DNA from: Pseudomonas grimontii
GTDB lineage: Bacteria; Pseudomonadota; Gammaproteobacteria; Pseudomonadales; Pseudomonadaceae
Direction: 5' to 3'
DNA: 64,000 nt
NCBI RefSeq assembly: GCF_007858185.1
Contig: NZ_VFES01000007.1
Coordinates: forward strand, 205,476 to 269,475
Part shown: one piece after another, positions 46,461-55,375 of the stretch
Numbering within the stretch: the stretch's first letter is position 1
How the letters are laid out: each line of letters opens with the position of its first letter
The notes under the pieces: model-generated
What the model saw: only the letters and a program-made list of their open reading frames with translations
Told to the model about the DNA's origin: nothing
Database searches by the model: none
Program-made: the position numbers and the translations under genes

Positions 46461-47210
46461 TCAGAAGCGCACGCCGCTGGCGCAGACGGTGCAACCTTGA
46501 CCGATCGACAGGCTGTTGCTGCCTTGGTTGCCCGAGCCGGATTGCAGGTTCACACCCACGTTGCCGGAGTTGCGGTTAACCGAGTTGTCGAGGCTGGAGT
46601 TGTTGGACACGTATTGGGCTTTGCTGCCATGGCCATAGCCGTAGCTGGTAGCGGCAGTGTTCAGGTAGCTGTTGGCGAGCGAGTTTTGCTCGGTGTTGGC
46701 GGCCGCAGCGATGTTTTTGCCATCAGCGGTGGTGATTGCCAGGTTGTTTTTACCTTGGTTGCCTTGACCGGCCTGGCCGTTGTAGCCCAGGTTGCCGGAG
46801 TTACCGTTAAGGGCGTTATCCGCAGAAGCGTTGTTCTGGGTGCCTTTGTTGACGAAGTTGTTCATCGCGCTGTTTTGATTGACATCGACGACCGCGAAGA
46901 CGGTTGCAAAGTCACCTTTGGCACTGGAGATGGCGCCGGAGTTGTCTGCCTGGTTACCGCTGCCCGACTGAACGTTAACACCGGTGTTACCGCTGTTGCC
47001 GTTTACCGAATTATCGGCAGAGGCATTGTTTTCGGTTTTGGTGTCGTCGAACTTGTTGCCGGCGCTGTTTTGTACATCGGTCACGACCGAGGCAACCACG
47101 CCGGTGGGTTGAGGCGCAGGGTGCCAGCCACCACCATTTGCTTGAGCAGCAGCAGCCATGAGTGCAGCCAGAGCGAAAACCAGTGGTTTCAGAGCCATTT
47201 GAGGTTTCAT
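46461..47210 (-). CDS. fapC: Functional amyloid major subunit FapC
   Basis: 249 residues. Signal peptide 1-24; three imperfect repeats at about 60-95, 125-160 and 203-237, each with the pattern NNxSxDNxxNxNSGNxGxNxQxGxGNQ, joined by linkers of about 30 and 42 residues. The C-terminus has the conserved C240-x-x-C243 (GCTVCASGVRF). FapC forms the cross-beta fibre that stiffens biofilm. The linkers are short compared with those of some pseudomonads, giving a small FapC. It is third in the operon and directly followed by an intrinsic terminator. Confidence 0.96.
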   Translation of the reverse strand: MKPQMALKPLVFALAALMAAAAQANGGGWHPAPQPTGVVASVVTDVQNSAGNKFDDTKTENNASADNSVNGNSGNTGVNVQSGSGNQADNSGAISSAKGDFATVFAVVDVNQNSAMNNFVNKGTQNNASADNALNGNSGNLGYNGQAGQGNQGKNNLAITTADGKNIAAAANTEQNSLANSYLNTAATSYGYGHGSKAQYVSNNSSLDNSVNRNSGNVGVNLQSGSGNQGSNSLSIGQGCTVCASGVRF

Positions 47211-47277
47211 GGTGTTTCTCCTTGCTTCTAATTAGTTGGTTAAGTGTTGGTACGGTCTAACGAGTGCTACCAAGCGT

Positions 47278-47829
47278 TTACTTGATAGTGATGCCCAGGG
47301 TGTTAGCCACTCGGTTCCCCACCCCGGCACTCTGGTTCACCTGAATCACTCCTCGGCTGCCTGTGAAGGCCTGGTCGCTTGTAACGACAAGGCGGCTGCC
47401 AGTGGTGGGGGTGAGCCCTGAGTCGGTTGCCAGCGTCGTCGTGTTCTGTTGCAACAGGACGCTGTCATCGATGCTTTGCGGGCCAGGGTTGATGCTGATC
47501 CGCACGGCATTGATTGTTTGGTTATTGGCCCCGGCCGACTGGTTGATGCCCAGTACACCGTTGCCATTGGTAAAAGAGCTGCCCTGGATCGCCGCCTTGG
47601 CGTTCAGGGACGGGTCGACACTGCCATCGAGGCGCTGGATGTTGACGTTGGTGGCCTGGCCACCGAGCGCGATGGCGCGGCTGTTGGACATTTGTTGCTG
47701 GTTGCCGGCCGCCTGGTTGATCGACACGACACCTTGGTATTGTTTGCCGCTGTTGTTGATCACCGCAGTGTCGTCGGCGAATGCCGGGGCGCTGGCCAAC
47801 AGGGCGAGGACGAGCAGGGAACGATGCAT
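47278..47829 (-). CDS. fapB: Functional amyloid nucleator FapB
   Basis: 183 residues. Signal peptide 1-18. Three repeats of the type GVxxINQxAGNxxxxxNxxxIxI occur at about 33-55, 91-113 and 160-182, similar to but distinct from FapC repeats. FapB is the minor amyloidogenic subunit thought to seed FapC. Its start overlaps the fapA stop by one base (TAATG), so the two are translated together. Confidence 0.95.
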   Translation of the reverse strand: MHRSLLVLALLASAPAFADDTAVINNSGKQYQGVVSINQAAGNQQQMSNSRAIALGGQATNVNIQRLDGSVDPSLNAKAAIQGSSFTNGNGVLGINQSAGANNQTINAVRISINPGPQSIDDSVLLQQNTTTLATDSGLTPTTGSRLVVTSDQAFTGSRGVIQVNQSAGVGNRVANTLGITIK

Positions 47830-48278
47830 TACTTGCCCCCCATCATGCTGCCGATGTTGTTCAACGGCGCCATGCCACGCTGGATCGAGTCGCTGATCTG
47901 CCCGCCCATGCTGCTGCCCGCACCGTGGCCGGCGGCAGAGCCGGCCCCCAGGGTGGACATGCTGTTTTGTGTGGCGTGCAGGCCGGTCAAGGTGCCGTTG
48001 GTCTGAATCGCGCTGACGATGCTTGAGCCGCTGCTGATGCCGCCGATATCCATATCGCTGAGCTCGCCAGTGGCACCGATGATGTCTCGGCTGGGATTGG
48101 CGTTGGCGGTGGTGGGGTAGGGGTCTTTACCGAAGGCGGCGCGGCCGTACATGTGAGCCTGTACGTCACGGCCTGTCACGATCACGCCGTCACCTGCAAA
48201 GCTTGGAACACTGATGCCGACGCTGAGTACACAGCTGATCAGCAGTACGTTCATTGAACCTTGAGTGAGTGTGACCAC
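47829..48278 (-). CDS. fapA: FapA, accessory protein of the amyloid operon
   Basis: 149 residues if the GTG at 48278 is used (AAGGA site 8 bases before); the alternative ATG at 48254 gives 141 and also has an AAGG site. A signal peptide ends near VPSFAG. The mature protein is Gly/Ser/Asn-rich ([33 protein letters not shown]). FapA is periplasmic and controls fibre composition, possibly as a chaperone. It is first in the operon, 50 bases after the sigma-54 promoter. Confidence 0.93.
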   Translation of the reverse strand: MVTLTQGSMNVLLISCVLSVGISVPSFAGDGVIVTGRDVQAHMYGRAAFGKDPYPTTANANPSRDIIGATGELSDMDIGGISSGSSIVSAIQTNGTLTGLHATQNSMSTLGAGSAAGHGAGSSMGGQISDSIQRGMAPLNNIGSMMGGK

Positions 48279-48330
48279 GGCGGCATTCCTTATTCGTCGC
48301 GCTGACCCTAAACAGCGCTGTAAGGGATAG

Positions 48331-48346
48331 AGCAGAAGCCGTGCCG
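48331..48346 (-). promoter_or_regulatory. Sigma-54 (-24/-12) promoter of the fap operon
   Basis: On the reverse strand CGGCACGGCTTCTGCT: GG of the -24 element and GC of the -12 element are separated by exactly ten bases, and GGCACG matches the consensus TGGCACG. Predicted transcript start is near 48320, about 42 bases before the fapA start. Confidence 0.75.
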
Positions 48347-48365
48347 CTTTTTATTTACTGTTGTT

Positions 48366-48378
48366 ATTCAATGGGTTG
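48366..48378 (+). promoter_or_regulatory. Possible IHF site
   Basis: ATTCAATGGGTTG matches the IHF consensus WATCAANNNNTTR with one mismatch. It lies about 20 bases beyond the -24 element, where IHF bending normally helps sigma-54 activators. Confidence 0.45.
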
Positions 48379-48605
48379 GAGTTATTCGTGGGCAAAGTGA
48401 TGTCAGTGCTGTTTCATCCCTGAGACACCTACCGTCCAGGCACGCACCCACGGCCGTACCACAAACGATTCACCCAGCTGTATCAGCGCTGTAACACTGC
48501 GTATGACAAAACGATGAATCCGCACAACACGGGCGATCCAGGGGCGTCGAGTGTTTCAAAAATGGACACTTCAGGCGCAACGATGCCCGGGCTTGCGGCT
48601 CAGGC

Positions 48606-49601
48606 TTAGCCTTTGGGGGATTTACGCGGGATGGAATTGAGTACGGGGTTGCCATCCTGGTTCTGGGTCAGATAGACCGGCAAAACCTTAGGCAGGGACG
48701 GGATGAGGTTATTGACCTCGGTGATGTTGTAGATGCCGCCGATACGAATCGTCCCGGTATTGGCGTCCGCCAGCATCACCGGTTTTTTCAGGTAGCGGTT
48801 GATCAACGGCAACGCATCGGTCAGGGCCAGGTTGTCGAGCACCAGTTTGCCTTGGCGCCAGGCCAGGGCGGTGTCATTGGCGGTGATGGTGCCTACGCGC
48901 GGCGTGGCATCCCCCTGTTGATAGCTGGCCTGCATGCCGGGTGTCAGGGGCACGCTGCCGTGTACCTGGTCACTGGCAATCTGCACCGAGCCCTCGAGTA
49001 ACATCACTCGCACCTGGTCTTCATACTTCCAGACGTTGAACTGGGTGCCCGTGACGCGCACCTGTCCTAAGCCTGCGTGCACGATAAATGGATGCGCGCT
49101 GTCATGGCTGACCTTGAAGAACGCCTCGCCCTTTTTCAGCGTGACGCGACGTTGATCCTTGTAGTTGCTGTAGACCAGCTCGGTGCCCAGGTTGAGCTCC
49201 ACCTCGCTGCCGTCGTCCAGGGTGACCTTGCGCAAGCCATTGGCGGCCTGGAAACGCTCATAGGAACTCGGCAACCAGCCGGCTTCCCAGCCGGTAAAGG
49301 CGGCCAGGGGCAATCCGGCCAGGCAGATCGCTGCCGCTACCGCGTAGGTGCGTAGCCGGCGGCGAGGCTTGAAGGGCACCACCACTGCTGGGATTGCGTG
49401 GCGGGGCAGGTGGTCGGCGACGTCCCAGACTTCCAGCATGGCCGCGTATTCAAAGGCGTGCAGTGGATGGGAATCGTGCCATTGCTCAAAAGCCTGACGT
49501 TCAGCCGCGGTGCAGTCACCTGCGTGCATGCGCATGCACCAATGCGCAGCGGCGTCGGTGATGGCGTCGTATTCGGCTTCTGAAAGGGACTTTTCGCTCA
49601 T
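48606..49601 (-). CDS. FecR family protein without a partner sigma factor
   Basis: 331 residues. N-terminal cytoplasmic DUF4880-like part (1-80, AAAHWCMRMHAGDCTAAERQAFEQW), one membrane helix (about 84-105), then the periplasmic FecR domain (FQAANGLRKVTLDDGSEVELNLGT, RRVTLKKGEAFFKVSHD, PFIVHAGLGQVRVTGTQFNV) and a C-terminal domain ending VLNSIPRKSPKG. FecR proteins control an ECF sigma factor in response to a TonB receptor. Neither a sigma-factor gene nor a receptor with a signalling domain is adjacent, so this is an orphan. It lies 327 bases upstream of fapA on the same strand and is divergent from a PepSY gene. Confidence 0.88.
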   Translation of the reverse strand: MSEKSLSEAEYDAITDAAAHWCMRMHAGDCTAAERQAFEQWHDSHPLHAFEYAAMLEVWDVADHLPRHAIPAVVVPFKPRRRLRTYAVAAAICLAGLPLAAFTGWEAGWLPSSYERFQAANGLRKVTLDDGSEVELNLGTELVYSNYKDQRRVTLKKGEAFFKVSHDSAHPFIVHAGLGQVRVTGTQFNVWKYEDQVRVMLLEGSVQIASDQVHGSVPLTPGMQASYQQGDATPRVGTITANDTALAWRQGKLVLDNLALTDALPLINRYLKKPVMLADANTGTIRIGGIYNITEVNNLIPSLPKVLPVYLTQNQDGNPVLNSIPRKSPKG

Positions 49602-49742
49602 TAACTCATCCTGATTTCACACATTCTAACCTCCCGAGGCGGACCGCGAGAACAGCCATCATGGCGATTGCACATCAATTGGAACTTATTCTTGTTTGGC
49701 GCGACCTAAAAATTCAGGACATTCCCACCATGGAGAACGAAA

Positions 49743-50012
49743 ATGCTGAAGAAAACCTTAGTCGCCCTGTGTGCAACCACCGCTTTGCTCAGTGCGGGCG
49801 CCGCCCTGGCCGATAAGCCCGGCGCGGGCTGGATCACCATCGAAAAGGCCATTGAAGTGGCCAAGACCAAGGCCGGATACGTCGAGGTGTACGCGGCGGA
49901 AGCTGACGACAACGGCTATTGGGAAGTCAAAGGCCGCAAGTCCGACGGCACCGTGTATGAAGCGCGCATCGACGGCGCTTCCGGCAATATCCTGCGTGAC
50001 CAGAAAGACTGA
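49743..50012 (+). CDS. Secreted PepSY-domain protein
   Basis: 89 residues. Signal peptide about 1-23 (MLKKTLVALCATTALLSAGAALA), then one PepSY domain (WITIEKAIEVAKTKAG, YWEVKGRKSDGTVYEARIDGASGNILRDQKD). PepSY proteins are periplasmic and often inhibit peptidases or tune two-component sensors. It is divergent from the fecR-like gene and convergent with the giant protease-toxin gene, 20 bases apart. Partner unknown. Confidence 0.88.
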   Translation: MLKKTLVALCATTALLSAGAALADKPGAGWITIEKAIEVAKTKAGYVEVYAAEADDNGYWEVKGRKSDGTVYEARIDGASGNILRDQKD

Positions 50013-50032
50013 TAGACCCGCCGGGAGCCTGC

Positions 50033-53000
50033 TCAGGCTCCCGCATCCAGTTCCCTGCCGAGTTGACTGATCAGATAAGTGACGGAATCGGCGTTGGCCA
50101 GGATCGTATCGATACGTTTGTCGGCATTGCTCATGAACATTGACCGTGCATCCTCAAGAGTCCGACAGCCGGTGGTACTCAGGACTTTATCCTTGAGCAG
50201 CGACGTTGTGCCGCTGCTGCCGAAGTCTTCCCAGTGCTGGGTGAACTCGTCCCAGGTCTTGAACAATAAGGTCGCGGGGGTCAGGGTCGAGAGCGCGGTA
50301 TCACGCAAGTCGGCAAGGTCGGTCTGCATCACTTGGGCACCACTGATGTTCACGTTGATCAGGTCGTGGAACGGCCGCATGGAGTCCAGGTAAGCCAGGT
50401 CTTCGGTCAAGGATTTGAGGTGCGTTATTTCGTGGATCAATACGGTTGCCCGTGCATGGGCCGAGATATTGAACGGCGTATTCAAGCGGTTTTGGTAGAT
50501 ATCCATGGGCGGGTCGAAAAAGCGGTCGAGCAAATAGATCTTCTGCCCTGCGTCTTCGGGCACCACGAAGGCAAAGGTATCCCTTGGGCTATAGCGATGG
50601 GTGCCACTGACAAAACGTTGAGAGTCGGGACCGATCAGGGTGTGGTTCGTCAGTTCATCGAGTACCTCATCGATGCGCCGCTCGATTCGCTGCACCTGAT
50701 CGGGCGTCAGCGTGACGATGCCGAATAATTCACTGAAAAACCGCCCAAGCCGGCTGTTGGGCTCCCGTCGTGTCGTAAAGTGGAGAAGGTTGCGTTTACA
50801 GGTGACCGCATAGTACGTCGCCACGTTGAGCGCTTCGTCGATACACTGGGCTTTCCAACTGGATAATGCGGCAATTTCCCGTATGCCCACGGCTTCGATA
50901 TTGATGGCCTGCCGTTCGGCTGCCCACGTGTAAGCCCTGCCTGCGTAACGACTCAGGGTTTTGCCGAAGCGCGGGTGATGCCGATCGAGGTCCAGCGTCC
51001 ACTCGCCCTGGGCATTGCGTTGTACATAAGGGCCCGCCAGCTCGCCCTGGCTCAGGCGCCAGTGCTCACCGGCTTTTTTCACCGGGTATACCTTGCCCGC
51101 CAGCGGCACAAAATGACGCGTGTCGGACGCATCCTTATACAGGTTGGTTCGCGTGCTTTGCTCCAGTTCGTCCAGGGCAACGTCATGCTCTTCAAACACT
51201 TGCAACTGGGTACGTCCAGGGGCGGTCAGGTCCAGGTCAGCGAGTGTGGGCGCGCGGGGCGCAGGCGCCTGGAGCCATTGCTCCAGCGTAGTGTTTTCCT
51301 CGGTCGAGGAGGCTTGGGGCAACAGTTTGTCCAGCTCCTTGCGTAAGGACGCCAACTCGGCCACGCCACCGGCGAAGGTTTTGAGCGCGTGTTGCCAGCG
51401 GTGTTGCTGCAGGTCTTCAGCGGAAGCCTTGAAGAGTTTATAGCTGCGCCACACCACCAGCGGGTAGGCCAATTTGCCAGCCATGAACTGCAGGCCTTTG
51501 GGGATTCCCTCGGTGAACAGGCTGGTGACTGCGCTCCATTGCGCCTTGCCCAGCGGGGAGAACTGAGTCGCCAGCATCCGCAGCAGCACCTCGATATTAT
51601 CTTGAAACAGCTGGTTCAGCAGGTTGCCGGTGATCGGCGAGGTGCCGAGCCGGATTTCCGCGTGTTCCTTGCTCCAGCGCTGGCCCAACAAATTGCGGTA
51701 AGTGGCTTGATGGGGATCGTGCATCTGGCCGATTACCCAGTCCTGCAGCGCGCCGGGGGTGGTGAATTCATTGAGCAACGCGGTTTCATTTGCGTACTCC
51801 TTCAATAGATGTTTTGGGCTGTAGGGCGCATACAGCACCAGAGGTCCAGCAGCGCCGGCTTTCGGGCCGATCAGGTAACAACCCAAGGCGTTGGCCAGCG
51901 AAGCACCCGAGGTGGCGATCAGTTCAAGGGGGCGGATGATCGCAGTTACGCCCGCCACGGCGGAGCGGGCCACAGCATCGGGCATATCAAAGACTTGCCG
52001 GAGGAAGCTCCAGGCCGATGCGGACAGCCGCTCCTGGAGTGTCTGTTCATGGGCGTGTTGCAACAATTGCCAGGGCAACTGCCGACAGAACAATTGGAAA
52101 CGCTTGCGGGCTTCTTCGGTCTGGCCTTTGAGGAGGGGGGTCAGCTGTTGCTGGTAAAGGCTTTTGAGGTCCAGTTGTCGAACCAGTTGGACGATGGCAT
52201 TGCCGTCCAGTGTCGCCGGCAAAGGCGTGGCTGTTCGCGATTGTGGCCGGATATCCTCGGCGCGTAGCTCAGGCAAGTGCCGCAGGGCGAAGTCCGTCAG
52301 GGTCTGAGTGTGGCCCTCAAGCTCGATACGGCCGGGAATCAGCACATTGTCCGGGTTGACGACCTGCCCGGAAAAACGCGCATTGAGCAGGCTGGATAGG
52401 GTGCGCTTGGCCCGTTCTCGCATCGGCGTGATGTTGTGCAGGTAGTCGCGCTCATCCGCGCCGCTGATGCGGTACTGCTCAATCAGTTCAGCATGCAGGA
52501 TTTGCGCATCGGGTCGCGCCATGCCCAGCCATACCGGCAGGGCCTGTTGGTGGATCATGGTACGGGCCAGGGCGATCCCCCTGGGCAGGTTGGTCGGCGG
52601 TGCGCGACGGATAAAGCTGTCCATGCAGTCCTGAAAACGCTTGGCGTTCAGCTTCATCGAGAGCAGATGGTCAATCTCGTCGCGCGTGAAATCGCTGTAG
52701 GTCTGTTGGCGATTATGCAACAGGTGGTCGTCGATACGTCGCAGCGGTCCGAGCTGCCAAGCCTGATGGGGGACGCGCCTGGACACCGGCAGATTCTCCA
52801 TCAGGGGTAACCGCGCCAGGGGATCCAGCAAGCGTTGTTCCAGGGCTTCGCGCAACAGCTTGATCGACGCAAACGCCTCATAACCGCAACGGGGTGTCCA
52901 CAGCACTGCCGTCCCTGAATGGTCCGGATCTATACCGCCCCGCTCGGTCAGCACAAAGCAATTGGCCAGGGCCTGGGGGTCGGTATCAGCGCCGATCTTG

Positions 53001-55195
53001 ACGGTCAAGCCAAACGCATCCGGTATGAACCCGTTGAGGCCTCGGCGGGTCAGGCGGGTCATGTTGTCGGCGTGCAGAACGCTTTCCAGCAGGGCGAGAG
53101 CGGGGCGCGGCAAGCTTTTTTGCAGCTGCCTCAGGTACGCTTCACCGCTCAGCCCCTGCAACATTCCATGGCTGAGGTGTGCCCGGTTATTGTCCAGAAA
53201 CAGGTGTGGCAGCCCAGGCAGGTCCTGTTCTGCAAAGGTAGTCAGGACCTGTTCGATCACTGCATTGAAGCCAGCGGTTGTCAGGTTTTGCAGCTTGTTG
53301 GCGACGCCCGCGCTGCGCCTGCCGTAGAGCCCGCTCAAAGGCGAGTCGGTCAGCGCAAAGGCTTGCTTGGCCAGGCGCGCAATAAAGTGCTCCACCATGC
53401 TTGAAGACGCCTGGGGCACGCGCTCTTCGCGGTCACTGGCATGCGTGGCATAGGTATTGAGGCAGACATCGTCGGCGTTGAGGTCCAGCCGTCGTTTGGC
53501 CAGTTCCGCGTCCAGCGCATGGGCCGTCAGGTCGCGCAAGGTCGGTAGTTTGTTGCGCTCCAGCGACATGGCCGCTTCGACGGTTTGCAGTCGTTGCAGA
53601 TGCACCTTGGCCTTTTCCGCATGCACGGTGGAGGGGCGCCCATTGCCAGTGGTGATGGGATGGAGGCTCCAGCGCCCGCCCGCGTCCAGTTCCACCAAGC
53701 GACTGTCGAGCATAGTGCGCACGTCCAAGGCGCTGTCGAGCAGCGCGGCCAGGTCGATCTCGCCTGCACTACGCCGATAAAGCCCCAGTGCATACTCCAG
53801 GTTGTTGAACTGCTTGGTGAGAATGTCCTCGACCATTTCAACAAATACATCGCCCGCAACGGGATTACCGCTCACCTCAATGTGATCCATGCCAATAAAC
53901 ACACTGCGCTCGTCCAGCGACAGGAAGTTGAGCAGCTCATCTTCATGCCCGGCGGCTTTGAGCATGGTCAGCAGGACGTCCTTGAGGTCATTCAGATCCT
54001 GAAGCACCTGCAAACCGCGCGATTGGGTGTACAGGTAAGCCTGGGAATTGCTGATCATCAGGGTGCCGCCCAGTTCGACGTAGTGTTGAAAAGGCGCGTG
54101 AACCCGCACTTTTTCTATATTCAACTGGCCGGCGAAGGCGGTGCGCGAGATGGGGTCCGCAAGGAACAGGGCTCGCAGCTTTTGACTTTCATCGGTGGAC
54201 AGGATCATGTCCTGGTGCTTGAACAACAGGTCGGCGCGGTACTTGTCACTCATGACCCGGGCGCAAAATTGCCGGCGTGACTGGCCACCGTTGAAGTCTT
54301 CATTCCAGTAGGTCAGCAGCAGGCTGGTCAACAGCTTTGAAAGAATCCCGCTGGTTTGTTCGACCACGCTGTCCCAGCGTTGCTGGTCCTCGGCCAGTTG
54401 CTCCTGGGTGAAGGCGTGGGTGTCGTGGGCTATGTTGAAAAACGAATGTGTCTGGTCGAGCGGCCAGGCATGGGAGACATAAAACCGCAGCAGCGCGTCG
54501 CGCAGCGGTAACGAGTCGATCCAGCGGCTGTCCTCGCCATCGGCCGCGCGGCTGAAGAAATTCACGCGAGTGTCGGCCTGGTTAAGGCCGGGGAAATAAG
54601 AACGGGCCATGATCCCGAGCAACGTATCGAGCATCCCGTTCAGGCTGGGGAGTTTGCGCAACTCGTCGAGCAGGGCCAGTGCATTTTTTTGCTGGTTGGC
54701 CAGGAGGGTGTTCTTCTGGTCTTCCATCACGGCGCCCTGGATGGCGGCAGCCGTGACCGTCAGGTGCACCTTCACCGGCAGCGCGTCACGCGCGCCAATC
54801 GACAGGAATTGCAGCAGGTCGGTGTGCTGGCTCGGTTGTTTCAACCGCTCTTGCACTTCGCTGAGCAGCACGGCGCGGTTCTCGAATACTTCCAGGCCGC
54901 CATAAGGGGTGTACAGCACGGCTTTGTCGTCGTCGGGTGTCGGGCTCATCATGAAGGCGCCCGCTATCGGGATCGCGGTTTGGCCCGGCGCGCTGATCAA
55001 TAGTCTTTCCACCTTCATCGGGTAGGTCACCGCCGCCAGGTCCGTGCGTGCCGTCTCAGTGGCGTAGTACAGGGTGTGCAGCCAATCAAGATCCTTCACC
55101 GTGAAGCCCAGGGCACGCTCCCGTGGCGTCGGTTGCTTGCGTCGGGTTGGCAGCAGGAACTCATCGAAAAAATAGGGAGGGGTGACGGTGGCCAT
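50033..55195 (-). CDS. Giant toxin-like protein (DUF6543-type) with C-terminal M35-like protease
   Basis: 1,720 residues from the ATG at 55195 (GGAG site 8 bases before). No signal peptide or obvious membrane span at the start. The body resembles the large Pseudomonas proteins with DUF6543/dermonecrotic-toxin domains. Four diverged repeats can be seen at about 79-131, 377-426, 746-800 and 1106-1158, each with a pattern such as AVLYTPYGGLEVFENRAVLL. A predicted zinc protease follows: HEITH at 1588-1592, then TEDLAYLDS (1597-1605) and NADSVTYL (1701-1708). HExxH plus a T-x-D-x-x-Y element and a NADSxxY end is the aspzincin (M35) signature. There is no adjacent secretion or immunity gene. Toxin activity and targets are unproven. 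Confidence 0.75.
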   Translation of the reverse strand: MATVTPPYFFDEFLLPTRRKQPTPRERALGFTVKDLDWLHTLYYATETARTDLAAVTYPMKVERLLISAPGQTAIPIAGAFMMSPTPDDDKAVLYTPYGGLEVFENRAVLLSEVQERLKQPSQHTDLLQFLSIGARDALPVKVHLTVTAAAIQGAVMEDQKNTLLANQQKNALALLDELRKLPSLNGMLDTLLGIMARSYFPGLNQADTRVNFFSRAADGEDSRWIDSLPLRDALLRFYVSHAWPLDQTHSFFNIAHDTHAFTQEQLAEDQQRWDSVVEQTSGILSKLLTSLLLTYWNEDFNGGQSRRQFCARVMSDKYRADLLFKHQDMILSTDESQKLRALFLADPISRTAFAGQLNIEKVRVHAPFQHYVELGGTLMISNSQAYLYTQSRGLQVLQDLNDLKDVLLTMLKAAGHEDELLNFLSLDERSVFIGMDHIEVSGNPVAGDVFVEMVEDILTKQFNNLEYALGLYRRSAGEIDLAALLDSALDVRTMLDSRLVELDAGGRWSLHPITTGNGRPSTVHAEKAKVHLQRLQTVEAAMSLERNKLPTLRDLTAHALDAELAKRRLDLNADDVCLNTYATHASDREERVPQASSSMVEHFIARLAKQAFALTDSPLSGLYGRRSAGVANKLQNLTTAGFNAVIEQVLTTFAEQDLPGLPHLFLDNNRAHLSHGMLQGLSGEAYLRQLQKSLPRPALALLESVLHADNMTRLTRRGLNGFIPDAFGLTVKIGADTDPQALANCFVLTERGGIDPDHSGTAVLWTPRCGYEAFASIKLLREALEQRLLDPLARLPLMENLPVSRRVPHQAWQLGPLRRIDDHLLHNRQQTYSDFTRDEIDHLLSMKLNAKRFQDCMDSFIRRAPPTNLPRGIALARTMIHQQALPVWLGMARPDAQILHAELIEQYRISGADERDYLHNITPMRERAKRTLSSLLNARFSGQVVNPDNVLIPGRIELEGHTQTLTDFALRHLPELRAEDIRPQSRTATPLPATLDGNAIVQLVRQLDLKSLYQQQLTPLLKGQTEEARKRFQLFCRQLPWQLLQHAHEQTLQERLSASAWSFLRQVFDMPDAVARSAVAGVTAIIRPLELIATSGASLANALGCYLIGPKAGAAGPLVLYAPYSPKHLLKEYANETALLNEFTTPGALQDWVIGQMHDPHQATYRNLLGQRWSKEHAEIRLGTSPITGNLLNQLFQDNIEVLLRMLATQFSPLGKAQWSAVTSLFTEGIPKGLQFMAGKLAYPLVVWRSYKLFKASAEDLQQHRWQHALKTFAGGVAELASLRKELDKLLPQASSTEENTTLEQWLQAPAPRAPTLADLDLTAPGRTQLQVFEEHDVALDELEQSTRTNLYKDASDTRHFVPLAGKVYPVKKAGEHWRLSQGELAGPYVQRNAQGEWTLDLDRHHPRFGKTLSRYAGRAYTWAAERQAINIEAVGIREIAALSSWKAQCIDEALNVATYYAVTCKRNLLHFTTRREPNSRLGRFFSELFGIVTLTPDQVQRIERRIDEVLDELTNHTLIGPDSQRFVSGTHRYSPRDTFAFVVPEDAGQKIYLLDRFFDPPMDIYQNRLNTPFNISAHARATVLIHEITHLKSLTEDLAYLDSMRPFHDLINVNISGAQVMQTDLADLRDTALSTLTPATLLFKTWDEFTQHWEDFGSSGTTSLLKDKVLSTTGCRTLEDARSMFMSNADKRIDTILANADSVTYLISQLGRELDAGA

Positions 55196-55375
55196 GGGGC
55201 GCTCTCCATTCAGGTCATGGTAATGAGCCCCCAAGGTAGATGCCGCCGCCGCGCTCGTTGCGGTAGATAACTGAAGACGGCGTCATGCGCCCGTTGACAG
55301 CAGGCACATGCGGCGTTGTTTAATCCACGGTCTGGATTCTTGTTGTCTCTTCCAATTATAAAATCGGAGCTACAG

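Larger units (their letters stand above)
48279..48605. promoter_or_regulatory. fap upstream regulatory region
   Basis: A 327-base non-coding stretch between fecR and fapA. It holds, from the gene outwards, a CAGCGCTGTAA copy (48313-48323), a sigma-54 promoter (48331-48346), an IHF-like site (48366-48378) and a second CAGCGCTGTAA copy (48484-48494), the usual order of promoter, bend and distal activator site. Confidence 0.6.

Noticed and set aside
48606..49601. A hidden ECF sigma gene next to fecR.
   Set aside because: The 141-base gap to the PepSY gene and the 327-base gap to fapA contain no sigma-factor-like frame.
50033..55195. Type VI or contact-dependent toxin cassette with immunity gene.
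   Set aside because: No VgrG, PAAR, Hcp, two-partner secretion or small immunity-like gene is adjacent; the PepSY gene is convergent and exported, so a pairing is unsupported.
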